Assembly: GCF_040115645.1 (NCBI RefSeq)
Contig: NW_027096074.1
Location: 62,001 to 126,000 of the forward strand
DNA from: Euwallacea fornicatus
Taxonomy: Eukaryota > Arthropoda > Insecta > Coleoptera > Curculionidae
Reading direction: 5' to 3'
DNA: 64,000 nucleotides
The notes below the pieces were generated by a model. The model saw only the letters and a program-made list of their open reading frames with translations, made no database searches and had not been told where the DNA came from. A program made the position numbers and the translations under genes. Every line of letters starts with the position of its first letter. Within the stretch, counting starts at the first letter, position 1. Positions 1-11,616 of the stretch are shown piece after piece.

Positions 1-1809
1 CCAAGAAAAATAGTACTTTAAGTGCTCAAACACACAACTTTTGTGACTTTCCAAACTTTGAAGCTCAATAACTTCGTCAAATGAGGACTAAATTTGTTAA
101 ACAAAGTGTCAAATTAGTCAGCTCGACGAGATCTTTAAGATGTCACAACACATCATAATTGCATCTTGTTGCATTTCCAAGAAAAATAGTACTTTAAGTG
201 CTCAAACACACAACTTTTGTGACTTTTCAAACTTTGAAGCTCGATAACTTCGGCAAATGAGGACTAAATTTGTTAAACAAAGTGTCAAATTAGTCAGCTC
301 GACGAGATCTTTAAGATGTCACAACACATGATGATTGCATCTTGTTGCATTTCCAAGAAAAATAGTACTTTAAGTGCTCAAACACACAACTTTTGTGACT
401 TTCCAAACTTTGAAGCTCAATAACTTCGTCAAATGAGGACTAAATTTGTTAAACAAAGTGTCAAATTAGTCAGCTCGACGAGATCTTTAAGATGTCACAA
501 CACATCATAATTGCATCTTGTTGCATTTCCAAGAAAAATAGTACTTTAAGTGCTCAAACACACAACTTTTGTGACTTTTCAAACTTTGAAGCTCGATAAC
601 TTCGGCAAATGAGGACTAAATTTGTTAAACAAAGTGTCAAATTAGTCAGCTCGACGAGATCTTTAAGATGTCACAACACATGATGATTGCATCTTGTTGC
701 ATTTCCAAGAAAAATAGTACTTTAAGTGCTCAAACACACAACTTTTGTGACTTTTCAAACTTTGAAGCTCGATAACTTCGGCAAATGAGGACTAAATTTG
801 TTAAACAAAGTGTCAAATTAGTCAGCTCGACGAGATCTTTAAGATGTCACAACACATCATGAGTGCATCTTGTTGCATTTCCAAGAAAAATAGTACTTTA
901 AGTGCTCAAACACACAACTTTTGTGACTTTTCAAACTTTGAAGCTCGATAACTTCGGGAATTGTGGACCAAATTTTTTAAACAAAGTGTCAAATTAATCA
1001 GCTCGACGAGCTCTTTAAGATGTCACAACACATCATGATTGCATCTTGTTGCATTTCCACGAATAATAGTACTTTAAGTGCTCAAACACACAACTTTTGT
1101 GACTTTTCAAACTTTGAAGCTCGATAACTTCGGGAATTGTGGACCAAATTTTTTAAACAAAGTGTCAAATTAATCAGCTCGACGAGCTCTTTAAGATGTC
1201 ACAACACATCATAATTGCATCTTGTTGCATTTCCAAGAAAAATAGTACTTTAAGTGCTCAAACACACAACTTTTGTGACTTTTCAAACTTTGAAGCTCGA
1301 TAACTTCGGCAAATGAGGACTAAATTTGTTAAACAAAGTGTCAAATTAGTCAGCTCGACGAGATCTTTAAGATGTCACAACACATCATGAGTGCATCTTG
1401 TTGCATTTCCAAGAAAAATAGTACTTTAAGTGCTCAAACACACAACTTTTGTGACTTTTCAAACTTTGAAGCTCGATAACTTCGGGAATTGTGGACCAAA
1501 TTTTTTAAACAAAGTGTCAAATTAATCAGCTCGACGAGCTCTTTAAGATGTCACAACACATCATAATTGCATCTTGTTGCATTTCCAAGAAAAATAGTAC
1601 TTTAAGTGCTCAAACACATAACTTTTGTGACTTTTCAAACTTTGAAGCTCGATAACTTCGGGAATTGTGGACCAAATTTTTTAAACAAAGTGTCAAATTA
1701 ATCAGCTCGACGAGCTCTTTAAGATGTCACAACACATCATAATTGCATCTTGTTGCATTTCCAAGAAAAATAGTACTTTAAGTGCTCAAACACACAACTT
1801 TTGTTACTT

Positions 1810-1822
1810 TTCAAACTTTGAA
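1810..1822. other. Palindrome 1, TTCAAACTTTGAA (unit 50-62)
   Basis: Perfect 13-base dyad with a single central base: TTCAAA, C, TTTGAA. It recurs in every unit that has TTTTCAAAC. In the TTTCCAAAC variants (most A units with CTCAATAAC, and most D units) it shrinks to CAAACTTTG. The units at 57025 and 63009 change only the central base (C to A), which leaves both arms paired. Units with AACTATGAAG or AATTTTGAAG lose one pair. Function unknown. Confidence 0.8.
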
Positions 1823-1852
1823 GCTCGATAACTTCGGCAAATGAGGACTAAA

Positions 1853-1865
1853 TTTGTTAAACAAA
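1853..1865. other. Palindrome 2, TTTGTTAAACAAA (unit 93-105)
   Basis: Perfect 13-base dyad: TTTGTT, A, AACAAA. It is present in the A, B and E classes and in GTGGACC units with TTTGTT. C, F and G units (TTTTTTAAACAAA) and D units (TTTATTAAACAAA) each break one pair. The right arm is almost invariant, so the variation is all on the left arm. The units at 43473 and 49105 change the last base of the right arm (ACAATGTG). Confidence 0.8.
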
Positions 1866-1879
1866 GTGTCAAATTAGTC

Positions 1880-1892
1880 AGCTCGACGAGCT
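1880..1892. other. Palindrome 3, AGCTCGACGAGCT (unit 120-132)
   Basis: Perfect 13-base dyad: AGCTCG, A, CGAGCT, typical of units ending GACGAGCTCT. GAGATCT and GAGGTTT tails keep the inner nine bases CTCGACGAG; GATCTCT tails keep TCGACGA. A right-hand-domain variant, AGCTCCACGAGCT, changes the centre but keeps five-base arms. In three units (18305, 33441, 35377) the dyad extends to 15 bases. Confidence 0.8.
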
Positions 1893-3344
1893 CTTTAAGA
1901 TGTCACAACACATCATGATTGCATCTTGTTGCATTTCCACGAAAAATAGTACTTTAAGTGCTCAAACACACAACTTTTGTGACTTTTCAAACTTTGAAGC
2001 TCGATAACTTCGGCAAATGAGGACTAAATTTGTTAAACAAAGTGTCAAATTAGTCAGCTCTACGAGATCTTTAAGATGTCACAACACATGATGATTGCAT
2101 CTTGTTGCATTTCCAAGAAAAATAGTACTTTAAGTGCTCACACACACAACTTTTGTGACTTTTCAAACTATGAAGCTCGATAACTTCGGCAAATGAGGAC
2201 TAAATTTGTTAAACAAAGTGTCAGATTAATCAGCTCGACGAGGTTTTTAAGATGTCACAACACATCATAATTGCATCTTGTTGCATTTCCAGGAAAAATA
2301 GTACTTTAAGTGCTCAAACACACAACTTTTGTGACTTTTCAAACTTTGAAGCTCGATAACTTCGGCAAATGAGGACTAAATTTGTTAAACAAAGTGTCAA
2401 GTTAATGAGCTCGACGAGATCTTTAAGATGTCACAACACATGATGATTGCATCTTGTTGCATTTCCAAGAAAAATAGTACTTTAAGTGCTCAAACACACA
2501 ACTTTTGTGACTTTCCAAACTTTGAAGCTCAATAACTTCGTCAAATGAGGACTAAATTTGTTAAACAAAGTGTCAGATTAATCAGCTCGACGAGGTTTTT
2601 AAGATGTCACAACACATCATGATTGCATCTTGTTGCATTTCCACGAATAATAGTACTTTAAGTGCTCAAACACACAACTTTTGTGACTTTTCAAACTTTG
2701 AAGTTCGATAACTTCGTCAAATGAGGACTAAATTTGTTAAACAAAGTGTCAAATTAGTCAGCTCGACGAGATCTTTAAGATGTCACAACACATGATGATT
2801 GCATCTTGTTGCATTTCCAAGAAAAATAGTACTTTAAGTGCTCAAACACACAACTTTTGTGACTTTCCAAACTTTGAAGCTCAATAACTTCGTCAAATGA
2901 GGACTAAATTTGTTAAACAAAGTGTCAAATTAGTCAGCTCGACGAGATCTTTAAGATGTCACAACACATCATAATTGCATCTTGTTGCATTTCCAAGAAA
3001 AATAGTACTTTAAGTGCTCAAACACACAACTTTTGTGACTTTTCAAACTTTGAAGCTCGATAACTTCGGCAAATGAGGACTAAATTTGTTAAACAAAGTG
3101 TCAAATTAGTCAGCTCGACGAGATCTTTAAGATGTCACAACACATGATGATTGCATCTTGTTGCATTTCCAAGAAAAATAGTACTTTAAGTGCTCAAACA
3201 CACAACTTTTGTGACTTTTCAAACTTTGAAGTTCGATAACTTCGTCAAATGAGGACTAAATTTGTTAAACAAAGTGTCAAGTTAATGAGCTCGACGAGAT
3301 CTTTAAGATGTCACAACACATGATGATTGCATCTTGTTGCATTT

Positions 3345-4882
3345 CCAAGAAAAATAGTACTTTAAGTGCTCAAACACACAACTTTTGTGACTTTCCAAAC
3401 TTTGAAGCTCAATAACTTCGTCAAATGAGGACTAAATTTGTTAAACAAAGTGTCAAATTAGTCAGCTCGACGAGATCTTTAAGATGTCACAACACATCAT
3501 AATTGCATCTTGTTGCATTTCCAAGAAAAATAGTACTTTAAGTGCTCAAACACACAACTTTTGTGACTTTTCAAACTTTGAAGCTCGATAACTTCGGCAA
3601 ATGAGGACTAAATTTGTTAAACAAAGTGTCAAATTAGTCAGCTCGACGAGATCTTTAAGATGTCACAACACATGATGATTGCATCTTGTTGCATTTCCAA
3701 GAAAAATAGTACTTTAAGTGCTCAAACACACAACTTTTGTGACTTTTCAAACTTTGAAGCTCGATAACTTCGGCAAATGAGGACTAAATTTGTTAAACAA
3801 AGTGTCAAATTAGTCAGCTCGACGAGATCTTTAAGATGTCACAACACATCATGAGTGCATCTTGTTGCATTTCCAAGAAAAATAGTACTTTAAGTGCTCA
3901 AACACACAACTTTTGTGACTTTTCAAACTTTGAAGCTCGATAACTTCGGGAATTGTGGACCAAATTTTTTAAACAAAGTGTCAAATTAATCAGCTCGACG
4001 AGCTCTTTAAGATGTCACAACACATCATGATTGCATCTTGTTGCATTTCCACGAATAATAGTACTTTAAGTGCTCAAACACACAACTTTTGTGACTTTTC
4101 AAACTTTGAAGCTCGATAACTTCGGGAATTGTGGACCAAATTTTTTAAACAAAGTGTCAAATTAATCAGCTCGACGAGCTCTTTAAGATGTCACAACACA
4201 TCATAATTGCATCTTGTTGCATTTCCAAGAAAAATAGTACTTTAAGTGCTCAAACACACAACTTTTGTGACTTTTCAAACTTTGAAGCTCGATAACTTCG
4301 GCAAATGAGGACTAAATTTGTTAAACAAAGTGTCAAATTAGTCAGCTCGACGAGATCTTTAAGATGTCACAACACATCATGAGTGCATCTTGTTGCATTT
4401 CCAAGAAAAATAGTACTTTAAGTGCTCAAACACACAACTTTTGTGACTTTTCAAACTTTGAAGCTCGATAACTTCGGGAATTGTGGACCAAATTTTTTAA
4501 ACAAAGTGTCAAATTAATCAGCTCGACGAGCTCTTTAAGATGTCACAACACATCATAATTGCATCTTGTTGCATTTCCAAGAAAAATAGTACTTTAAGTG
4601 CTCAAACACATAACTTTTGTGACTTTTCAAACTTTGAAGCTCGATAACTTCGGGAATTGTGGACCAAATTTTTTAAACAAAGTGTCAAATTAATCAGCTC
4701 GACGAGCTCTTTAAGATGTCACAACACATCATAATTGCATCTTGTTGCATTTCCAAGAAAAATAGTACTTTAAGTGCTCAAACACACAACTTTTGTTACT
4801 TTTCAAACTTTGAAGCTCGATAACTTCGGCAAATGAGGACTAAATTTGTTAAACAAAGTGTCAAATTAGTCAGCTCGACGAT
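3345..4882 (+). repeat. Duplicated block L1, copy 2
   Basis: Partner of 353-1890, offset 2992 bases, with the same nine-unit class order and the private base at 4797. Downstream of the block three units (4929, 5105, 5281) intervene before the CCACGAAAAATAG unit at 5457, whereas in copy 1 that unit type follows at once (1937). The two lineages therefore differ by a three-unit insertion or deletion. Confidence 0.85.
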
Positions 4883-7040
4883 CTCTTTAAGATGTCACAA
4901 CACATCATAATTGCATCTTGTTGCATTTCCAAGAAAAATAGTACTTTAAGTGCTCAAACACACAACTTTTGTGACTTTTCAAACTTTGAAGCTCGATAAC
5001 TTCGGCAAATGAGGACTAAATTTGTTAAACAAAGTGTCAAATTAGTCAGCTCGACGAGATCTTTAAGATGTCACAACACATGATGATTGCATCTTGTTGC
5101 ATTTCCAAGAAAAATAGTACTTTAAGTGCTCAAACACACAACTTTTGTGACTTTTCAAACTTTGAAGCTCGATAACTTCGGCAAATGAGGACCAAATTTT
5201 TTAAACAAAGTGTCAAATTAATCAGCTCGACGAGCTCTTTAAGATGTCACAACACATCATAATTGCATCTTGTTGCATTTCCAAGAAAAATAGTACTTTA
5301 AGTGCTCAAACACACAACTTTTGTGACTTTTCAAACTTTGAAGCTCGATAACTTCGGGAATTGTGGACCAAATTTTTTAAACAAAGTGTCAAATTAATCA
5401 GCTCGACGAGCTCTTTAAGATGTCACAACACATCATGATTGCATCTTGTTGCATTTCCACGAAAAATAGTACTTTAAGTGCTCAAACACACAACTTTTGT
5501 GACTTTTCAAACTTTGAAGCTCGATAACTTCGGCAAATGAGGACTAAATTTGTTAAACAAAGTGTCAAATTAGTCAGCTCGACGAGATCTTTAAGATGTC
5601 ACAACACATGATGATTGCATCTTGTTGCATTTCCAAGAAAAATAGTACTTTAAGTGCTCACACACACAACTTTTGTGACTTTTCAAACTATGAAGCTCGA
5701 TAACTTCGGCAAATGAGGACTAAATTTGTTAAACAAAGTGTCAGATTAATCAGCTCGACGAGGTTTTTAAGATGTCACAACACATCATAATTGCATCTTG
5801 TTGCATTTCCAGGAAAAATAGTACTTTAAGTGCTCAAACACACAACTTTTGTGACTTTTCAAACTTTGAAGCTCGATAACTTCGGCAAATGAGGACTAAA
5901 TTTGTTAAACAAAGTGTCAGATTAATCAGCTCGACGAGGTTTTTAAGATGTCACAACACATCATAATTGCATCTTGTTGCATTTCCAGGAAAAATACTAC
6001 TTTAAGTGCTCAAACACACAAATTTTGTGACTTTTCAAACTTTGAAGCTCGATAACTTCGGGAATTGTGGACCAAATTTGTTAAACAAAGTGTCAAATTA
6101 ATCAGCTCGACGAGGTTTTTAAGATGTCACAACTCATCATGATTGCATCTTGTTGCATTTCCACGAATAATAGTACTTTAAGTGCTCAAACACACAACTT
6201 TTGTGACTTTTCAAACATTGAAGTTCGATAACTTCGTCAAATGAGGACTAAATTTGTTAAACAAAGTGTCAAATTAGTCAGCTCGACGAGATCTTTAAGA
6301 TGTCACAACACATCATAATTGCATCTTGTTGCATTTCCAAGAAAAATAGTACTTTAAGTGCTCAAACACACAACTTTTGTGACTTTCCAAACTTTGAAGC
6401 TCAATAACTTCGTCAAATGAGGACTAAATTTGTTAAACAAAGTGTCAAATTAATCAGCTCGACGAGGTTTTTAAGATGTCACAACTCATCATGATTGCAT
6501 CTTGTTGCATTTCCAAGAAAAATAGTACTTTAAGTGCTCAAACACACAACTTTTGTGACTTTCCAAACTTTGAAGCTCAATAACTTCGTCAAATGAGGAC
6601 TAAATTTGTTAAACAAAGTGTCAAATTAGTCAGCTCGACGAGATCTTTAAGATGTCACAACACATCATAATTGCATCTTGTTGCATTTCCAAGAAAAATA
6701 GTACTTTAAGTGCTCAAACACACAACTTTTGTGACTTTTCAAACTTTGAAGCTCGATAACTTCGGCAAATGAGGACTAAATTTGTTAAACAAAGTGTCAA
6801 ATTAGTCAGCTCGACGAGATCTTTAAGATGTCACAACACATGATCATTGCATCTTGTTGCATTTCCAAGAAAAATAGTACTTTAAGTGCTCAAACACACA
6901 ACTTTTGTGACTTTTCAAACTTTGAAGCTCGATAACTTCGGCAAATGAGGACCAAATTTTTTAAACAAAGTGTCAAATTAATCAGCTCGACGAGCTCTTT
7001 AAGATGTCACAACACATCATAATTGCATCTTGTTGCATTT

Positions 7041-8272
7041 CCAAGAAAAATAGTACTTTAAGTGCTCAAACACACAACTTTTGTGACTTTTCAAATTTTG
7101 AAGCTCGATAACTTCGGGAATTGTGGACCAAATTTTTTAAACAAAGTGTCAAATTAATCAGCTCGACGAGCTCTTTAAGATGTCACAACACATCATGATT
7201 GCATCTTGTTGCATTTCCACGAAAAATAGTACTTTAAGTGCTCAAACACACAACTTTTGTGACTTTTCAAACTTTGAAGCTCGATAACTTCGGCAAATGA
7301 GGACTAAATTTGTTAAACAAAGTGTCAAATTAATCAGCTCGACGAGATCTTTAAGATGTCACAACACATGATGATTGCACCTTGTTGCATTTCCAAGAAA
7401 AATAGTACTTTAAGTGCTCAAACACACAACTTTTGTGACTTTCCAAACTTTGAAGCTCGATAACTTCGTCAAATAAGGACCAAATTTATTAAACAAAGTG
7501 TCAAATTAATCAGCTCGACGATCTCTTTAAGATGTCACAACACATCATAATTGCATCTTGTTGCATTTCCAAGAAAAATAGTACTTTAAGTGCTCAAACA
7601 CACAACTTTTGTGACTTTTCAAACTTTGAAGCTCGATAACTTCGGCAAATGAGGACTAAAATTGTTAAACAAAGTGTCAAATTAATCAGCTCGACGAGAT
7701 CTTTAAGATGTCACAACACATGATGATTGCACCTTGTTGCATTTCCAAGAAAAATAGTACTTTAAGTGCTCAAACACACAACTTTTGTGACTTTCCAAAC
7801 TTTGAAGCTCGATAACTTCGGCAAATGAGGACTAAATTTGTTAAACAAAGTGTCAAATTAATCAGCTCGACGAGATCTTTAAGATGTCACAACACATGAT
7901 GATTGCACCTTGTTGCATTTCCAAGAAAAATAGTACTTTAAGTGCTCAAACACACAACTTTTGTGACTTTTCAAACTTTGAAGCTCGATAACTTCGGGAA
8001 TTATGGACAAAATTTTTTAAACAAAGTGTCAAATTAATCAGCTCGACGAGCTCTTTAAGATGTCACAACACATCATAATTGCATCTTGTTGCATTTCCAA
8101 GAAAAATAGTACTTTAAGTGCTCAAACACTCAACTTTTGTGACTTTTCAAACTTTGAAGCTCGATAACTTCGGCAAATGAGGACTAAATTTGTTAAACAA
8201 AGTGTCAAATTAGTCAGCTCGACGAGATCTTTAAGATGTCACAACACATGATGATTGCATCTTGTTGCATTT
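7041..8272 (+). repeat. Duplicated block L2, copy 1
   Basis: Seven units: a C unit with AAATTTTGAAG; a CCACGAAAAATAG B unit with a GCACCTTG tail; the first D unit of the window (7393); a B unit with ACTAAAATTG; a TTTCCAAAC B unit; a unit with GGACAAAATT; and a CACTCAAC unit. Five of these markers are rare, and all recur in the same order from 8801. The GCACCTTG tail is otherwise seen only in a few units between 35.5 and 39.6 kb. Confidence 0.85.
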
Positions 8273-8800
8273 CCAAGAAAAATAGTACTTTAAGTGCTCA
8301 AACACACAACTTTTGTGACTTTTCAAACTTTGAAGCTCGATAACTTCGGCAAATGAGGACTAAATTTGTTAAACAAAGTGTCAAATTAATCAGCTCGACG
8401 AGATCTTTAAGATGTCACAACACATGATGATTGCATCTTGTTGCATTTCCAAGAAAAATAGTACTTTAAGTGCTCAAACACACAACTTTTGTGACTTTTC
8501 AAATTTTGAAGCTCGATAACTTCGGGAATTGTGGACCAAATTTTTTAAACAAAGTGTCAAATTAATCAGCTCGACGAGCTCTTTAAGATGTCACAACACA
8601 TCATAATTGCATCTTGTTGCATTTCCAAGAAAAATAGTACTTTAAGTGCTCAAACACTCAACTTTTGTGACTTTTCAAACTTTGAAGCTCGATAACTTCG
8701 GCAAATGAGGACTAAATTTGTTAAACAAAGTGTCAAATTAGTCAGCTCGACGAGATCTTTAAGATGTCACAACACATGATGATTGCATCTTGTTGCATTT
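8097..8800 (+). repeat. Short CACTCAAC / AAATTTTG reiteration
   Basis: Four units between the two L2 blocks. CACTCAAC B units at 8097 and 8625 and the AAATTTTGAAG C unit at 8449 repeat markers found at the edges of L2 (7041, 8801, 10033). This looks like a junction where the L2 segment was re-copied with its ends overlapping by a few units. Confidence 0.65.
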
Positions 8801-10100
8801 CCAAGAAAAATAGTACTTTAAGTGCTCAAACACACAACTTTTGTGACTTTTCAAATTTTGAAGCTCGATAACTTCGGGAATTGTGGACCAAATTTTTTAA
8901 ACAAAGTGTCAAATTAATCAGCTCGACGAGCTCTTTAAGATGTCACAACACATCATGATTGCATCTTGTTGCATTTCCACGAAAAATAGTACTTTAAGTG
9001 CTCAAACACACAACTTTTGTGACTTTTCAAACTTTGAAGCTCGATAACTTCGGCAAATGAGGACTAAATTTGTTAAACAAAGTGTCAAATTAATCAGCTC
9101 GACGAGATCTTTAAGATGTCACAACACATGATGATTGCACCTTGTTGCATTTCCAAGAAAAATAGTACTTTAAGTGCTCAAACACACAACTTTTGTGACT
9201 TTCCAAACTTTGAAGCTCGATAACTTCGTCAAATAAGGACCAAATTTATTAAACAAAGTGTCAAATTAATCAGCTCGACGATCTCTTTAAGATGTCACAA
9301 CACATCATAATTGCATCTTGTTGCATTTCCAAGAAAAATAGTACTTTAAGTGCTCAAACACACAACTTTTGTGACTTTTCAAACTTTGAAGCTCGATAAC
9401 TTCGGCAAATGAGGACTAAAATTGTTAAACAAAGTGTCAAATTAATCAGCTCGACGAGATCTTTAAGATGTCACAACACATGATGATTGCACCTTGTTGC
9501 ATTTCCAAGAAAAATAGTACTTTAAGTGCTCAAACACACAACTTTTGTGACTTTCCAAACTTTGAAGCTCGATAACTTCGGCAAATGAGGACTAAATTTG
9601 TTAAACAAAGTGTCAAATTAATCAGCTCGACGAGATCTTTAAGATGTCACAACACATGATGATTGCACCTTGTTGCATTTCCAAGAAAAATAGTACTTTA
9701 AGTGCTCAAACACACAACTTTTGTGACTTTTCAAACTTTGAAGCTCGATAACTTCGGCAAATGAGGACTAAATTTGTTAAACAAAGTGTCAAATTAATCA
9801 GCTCGACGAGATCTTTAAGATGTCACAACACATGATGATTGCACCTTGTTGCATTTCCAAGAAAAATAGTACTTTAAGTGCTCAAACACACAACTTTTGT
9901 GACTTTTCAAACTTTGAAGCTCGATAACTTCGGGAATTATGGACAAAATTTTTTAAACAAAGTGTCAAATTAATCAGCTCGACGAGCTCTTTAAGATGTC
10001 ACAACACATCATAATTGCATCTTGTTGCATTTCCAAGAAAAATAGTACTTTAAGTGCTCAAACACTCAACTTTTGTGACTTTTCAAACTTTGAAGCTCGA
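8801..10100 (+). repeat. Duplicated block L2, copy 2, with one extra unit
   Basis: Copy of 7041-8272 with an offset of 1760 bases (10 units) up to 9680 and 1936 bases (11 units) after it. The change of offset is one extra B unit with a GCACCTTG tail at 9681-9856. The copies diverge inside the unit at 10033, which has an E-like GGAATTATGGACC core where its partner at 8097 has a B core. Confidence 0.85.
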
Positions 10101-11616
10101 TAACTTCGGGAATTATGGACCAAATTTTTTAAACAAAGTGTCAAATTAATCAGCTCGACGAGCTCTTTAAGATGTCACAACACATCATAATTGCATCTTG
10201 TTGCATTTCCAAGAAAAATAGTACTTTAAGTGCTCAAACACACAACTTTTGTGACTTTCCAAACTTTGAAGCTCGATAACTTCGTCAAATAAGGACCAAA
10301 TTTATTAAACAAAGTGTCAAGTTAATGAGCTCGACGATCTCTTTAAGATGTCACAACAGATCATAATTGCATCTTGTTGCATTTCCAAGAAAAATAGTAC
10401 TTTAAGTGCTCAAACACACTACTTTTGTGACTTTTCAAACTTTGAAGCTCGATAACTTCGGCAAATGAGGACTAAATTTGTTAAACAAAGTGTCAAATTA
10501 GTCAGCTCGACGAGATCTTTAAGATGTCACAACACATGATGATTGCATCTTGTTGCATTTCCAAGAAAAATAGTACTTTAAGTGCTCAAACACACAACTT
10601 TTGTGACTTTTCAAACTTTGAAGCTCGATAACTTCGGCAAATGAGGACTAAATTTGTTAAACAAAGTGTCAAATTAGTCAGCTCGACGAGATCTTTAAGA
10701 TGTCACAACACATGATGATTGCATCTTGTTGCATTTCCAAGAAAAATAGTACTTTAAGTGCTCAAACACACAACTTTTGTGACTTTTCAAACTTTGAAGT
10801 TCGATAACTTCGTCAAATGAGGACTAAATTTGTTAAACAAAGTGTCAAATTAGTCAGCTCGACGAGATCTTTAAGATGTCACAACACATGATGATTGCAT
10901 CTTGTTGCATTTCCAAGAAAAATAGTACTTTAAGTGCTCAAACACACAACTTTTGTGACTTTTCAAACTTTGAAGCTCGATAACTTCGGCAAATGAGGAC
11001 TAAATTTGTTAAACAAAGTGTCAAATTAGTCAGCTCGACGATCTCTTTAAGATGTCACAACACATCATAATTGCATCTTGTTGCATTTCCAAGAAAAATA
11101 GTACTTTAAGTGCTCAAACACACAACTTTTGTGACTTTTCAAACTTTGAAGCTCGATAACTTCGGCAAATGAGGACTAAATTTGTTAAACAAAGTGTCAA
11201 ATTAGTCAGCTCGACGAGATCTTTAAGATGTCACAACACATGATGATTGCATCTTGTTGCATTTCCAAGAAAAATAGTACTTTAAGTGCTCAAACACACA
11301 ACTTTTGTGACTTTTCAAACTTTGAAGCTCGATAACTTCGGCAAATGAGGACTAAATTTGTTAAACAAAGTGTCAAATTAGTCAGCTCGACGAGATCTTT
11401 AAGATGTCACAACACATCATGAGTGCATCTTGTTGCATTTCCAAGAAAAATAGTACTTTAAGTGCTCAAACACACAACTTTTGTGACTTTTCAAACTTTG
11501 AAGCTCGATAACTTCGGGAATTGTGGACCAAATTTTTTAAACAAAGTGTCAAATTAATCAGCTCGACGAGCTCTTTAAGATGTCACAACACATCATAATT
11601 GCATCTTGTTGCATTT

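Larger units (their letters stand above)
353..1890 (+). repeat. Duplicated block L1, copy 1
   Basis: Nearly nine consecutive units in the class order A, B, B, C, C (CCACGAATAATAG head), B, C, C (CACATAAC), B. The same order recurs 2992 bases (17 units) downstream at 3345. The two copies share the private TTGTTAC base (1805 and 4797). Similarity ends inside the last unit: its tail here is GACGAGCTCT followed by CATCATGATT, but GACGATCTCT followed by CATCATAATT in copy 2, so the exchange point lies between those sites. Confidence 0.85.
1761..1936 (+). repeat. Exemplar unit carrying all three 13-base palindromes
   Basis: Reference copy for the anatomy of the 176-base unit. Stretches 14-43, 97-110, 133-150 and 161-176 are almost invariant between copies. 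Diagnostic substitutions fall mainly in 4-13 (CCAAGAAAAATAG, CCACGAATAATAG, CCACGAAAAATAG, CCAGGAAAAATAG, CCAAGAAAAATAC, CCACGAATAAGAG), 51-95, 111-132 and 151-160 (CATCATAATT, CATGATGATT, CATCATGAGT, CATCATGATT, GATCATAATT). This copy has a B-class core, a GAGCTCT tail, and a private T at 1805 (TTGTTAC for TTGTGAC) shared only with the unit at 4753. An AGTACT hexamer at unit positions 12-17 is present in nearly all copies and lost only in the AATACTACT form. The direct repeat TTGCAT...TTGCAT near the unit end is spaced 10 bases. Confidence 0.9.
1..7040 (+). repeat. Left array domain, mixed A/B/C units
   Basis: Forty units. A (CGTCAAATGAGG), B (CGGCAAATGAGG) and C (CGGGAATTGTGG) cores alternate in short runs, with F hybrids at 5105 and 6865. 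There are no D, E or G units here. The unit at 5985 combines an AATACTAC head, AAATTTTGTG, a GTGGACC core with TTTGTT, and an AACTCATCATG tail; the AACTCATC tail is shared only with the unit at 6337. The domain contains the 1.5-kb duplicated block listed separately. No sequence other than the satellite is present. Confidence 0.85.

Noticed and set aside
5985..6160. Possible unit-length anomaly at an unusual mosaic unit
   Set aside because: The next unit starts at 6161 = 1+176x35, so length is normal; only the class mixture is unusual.
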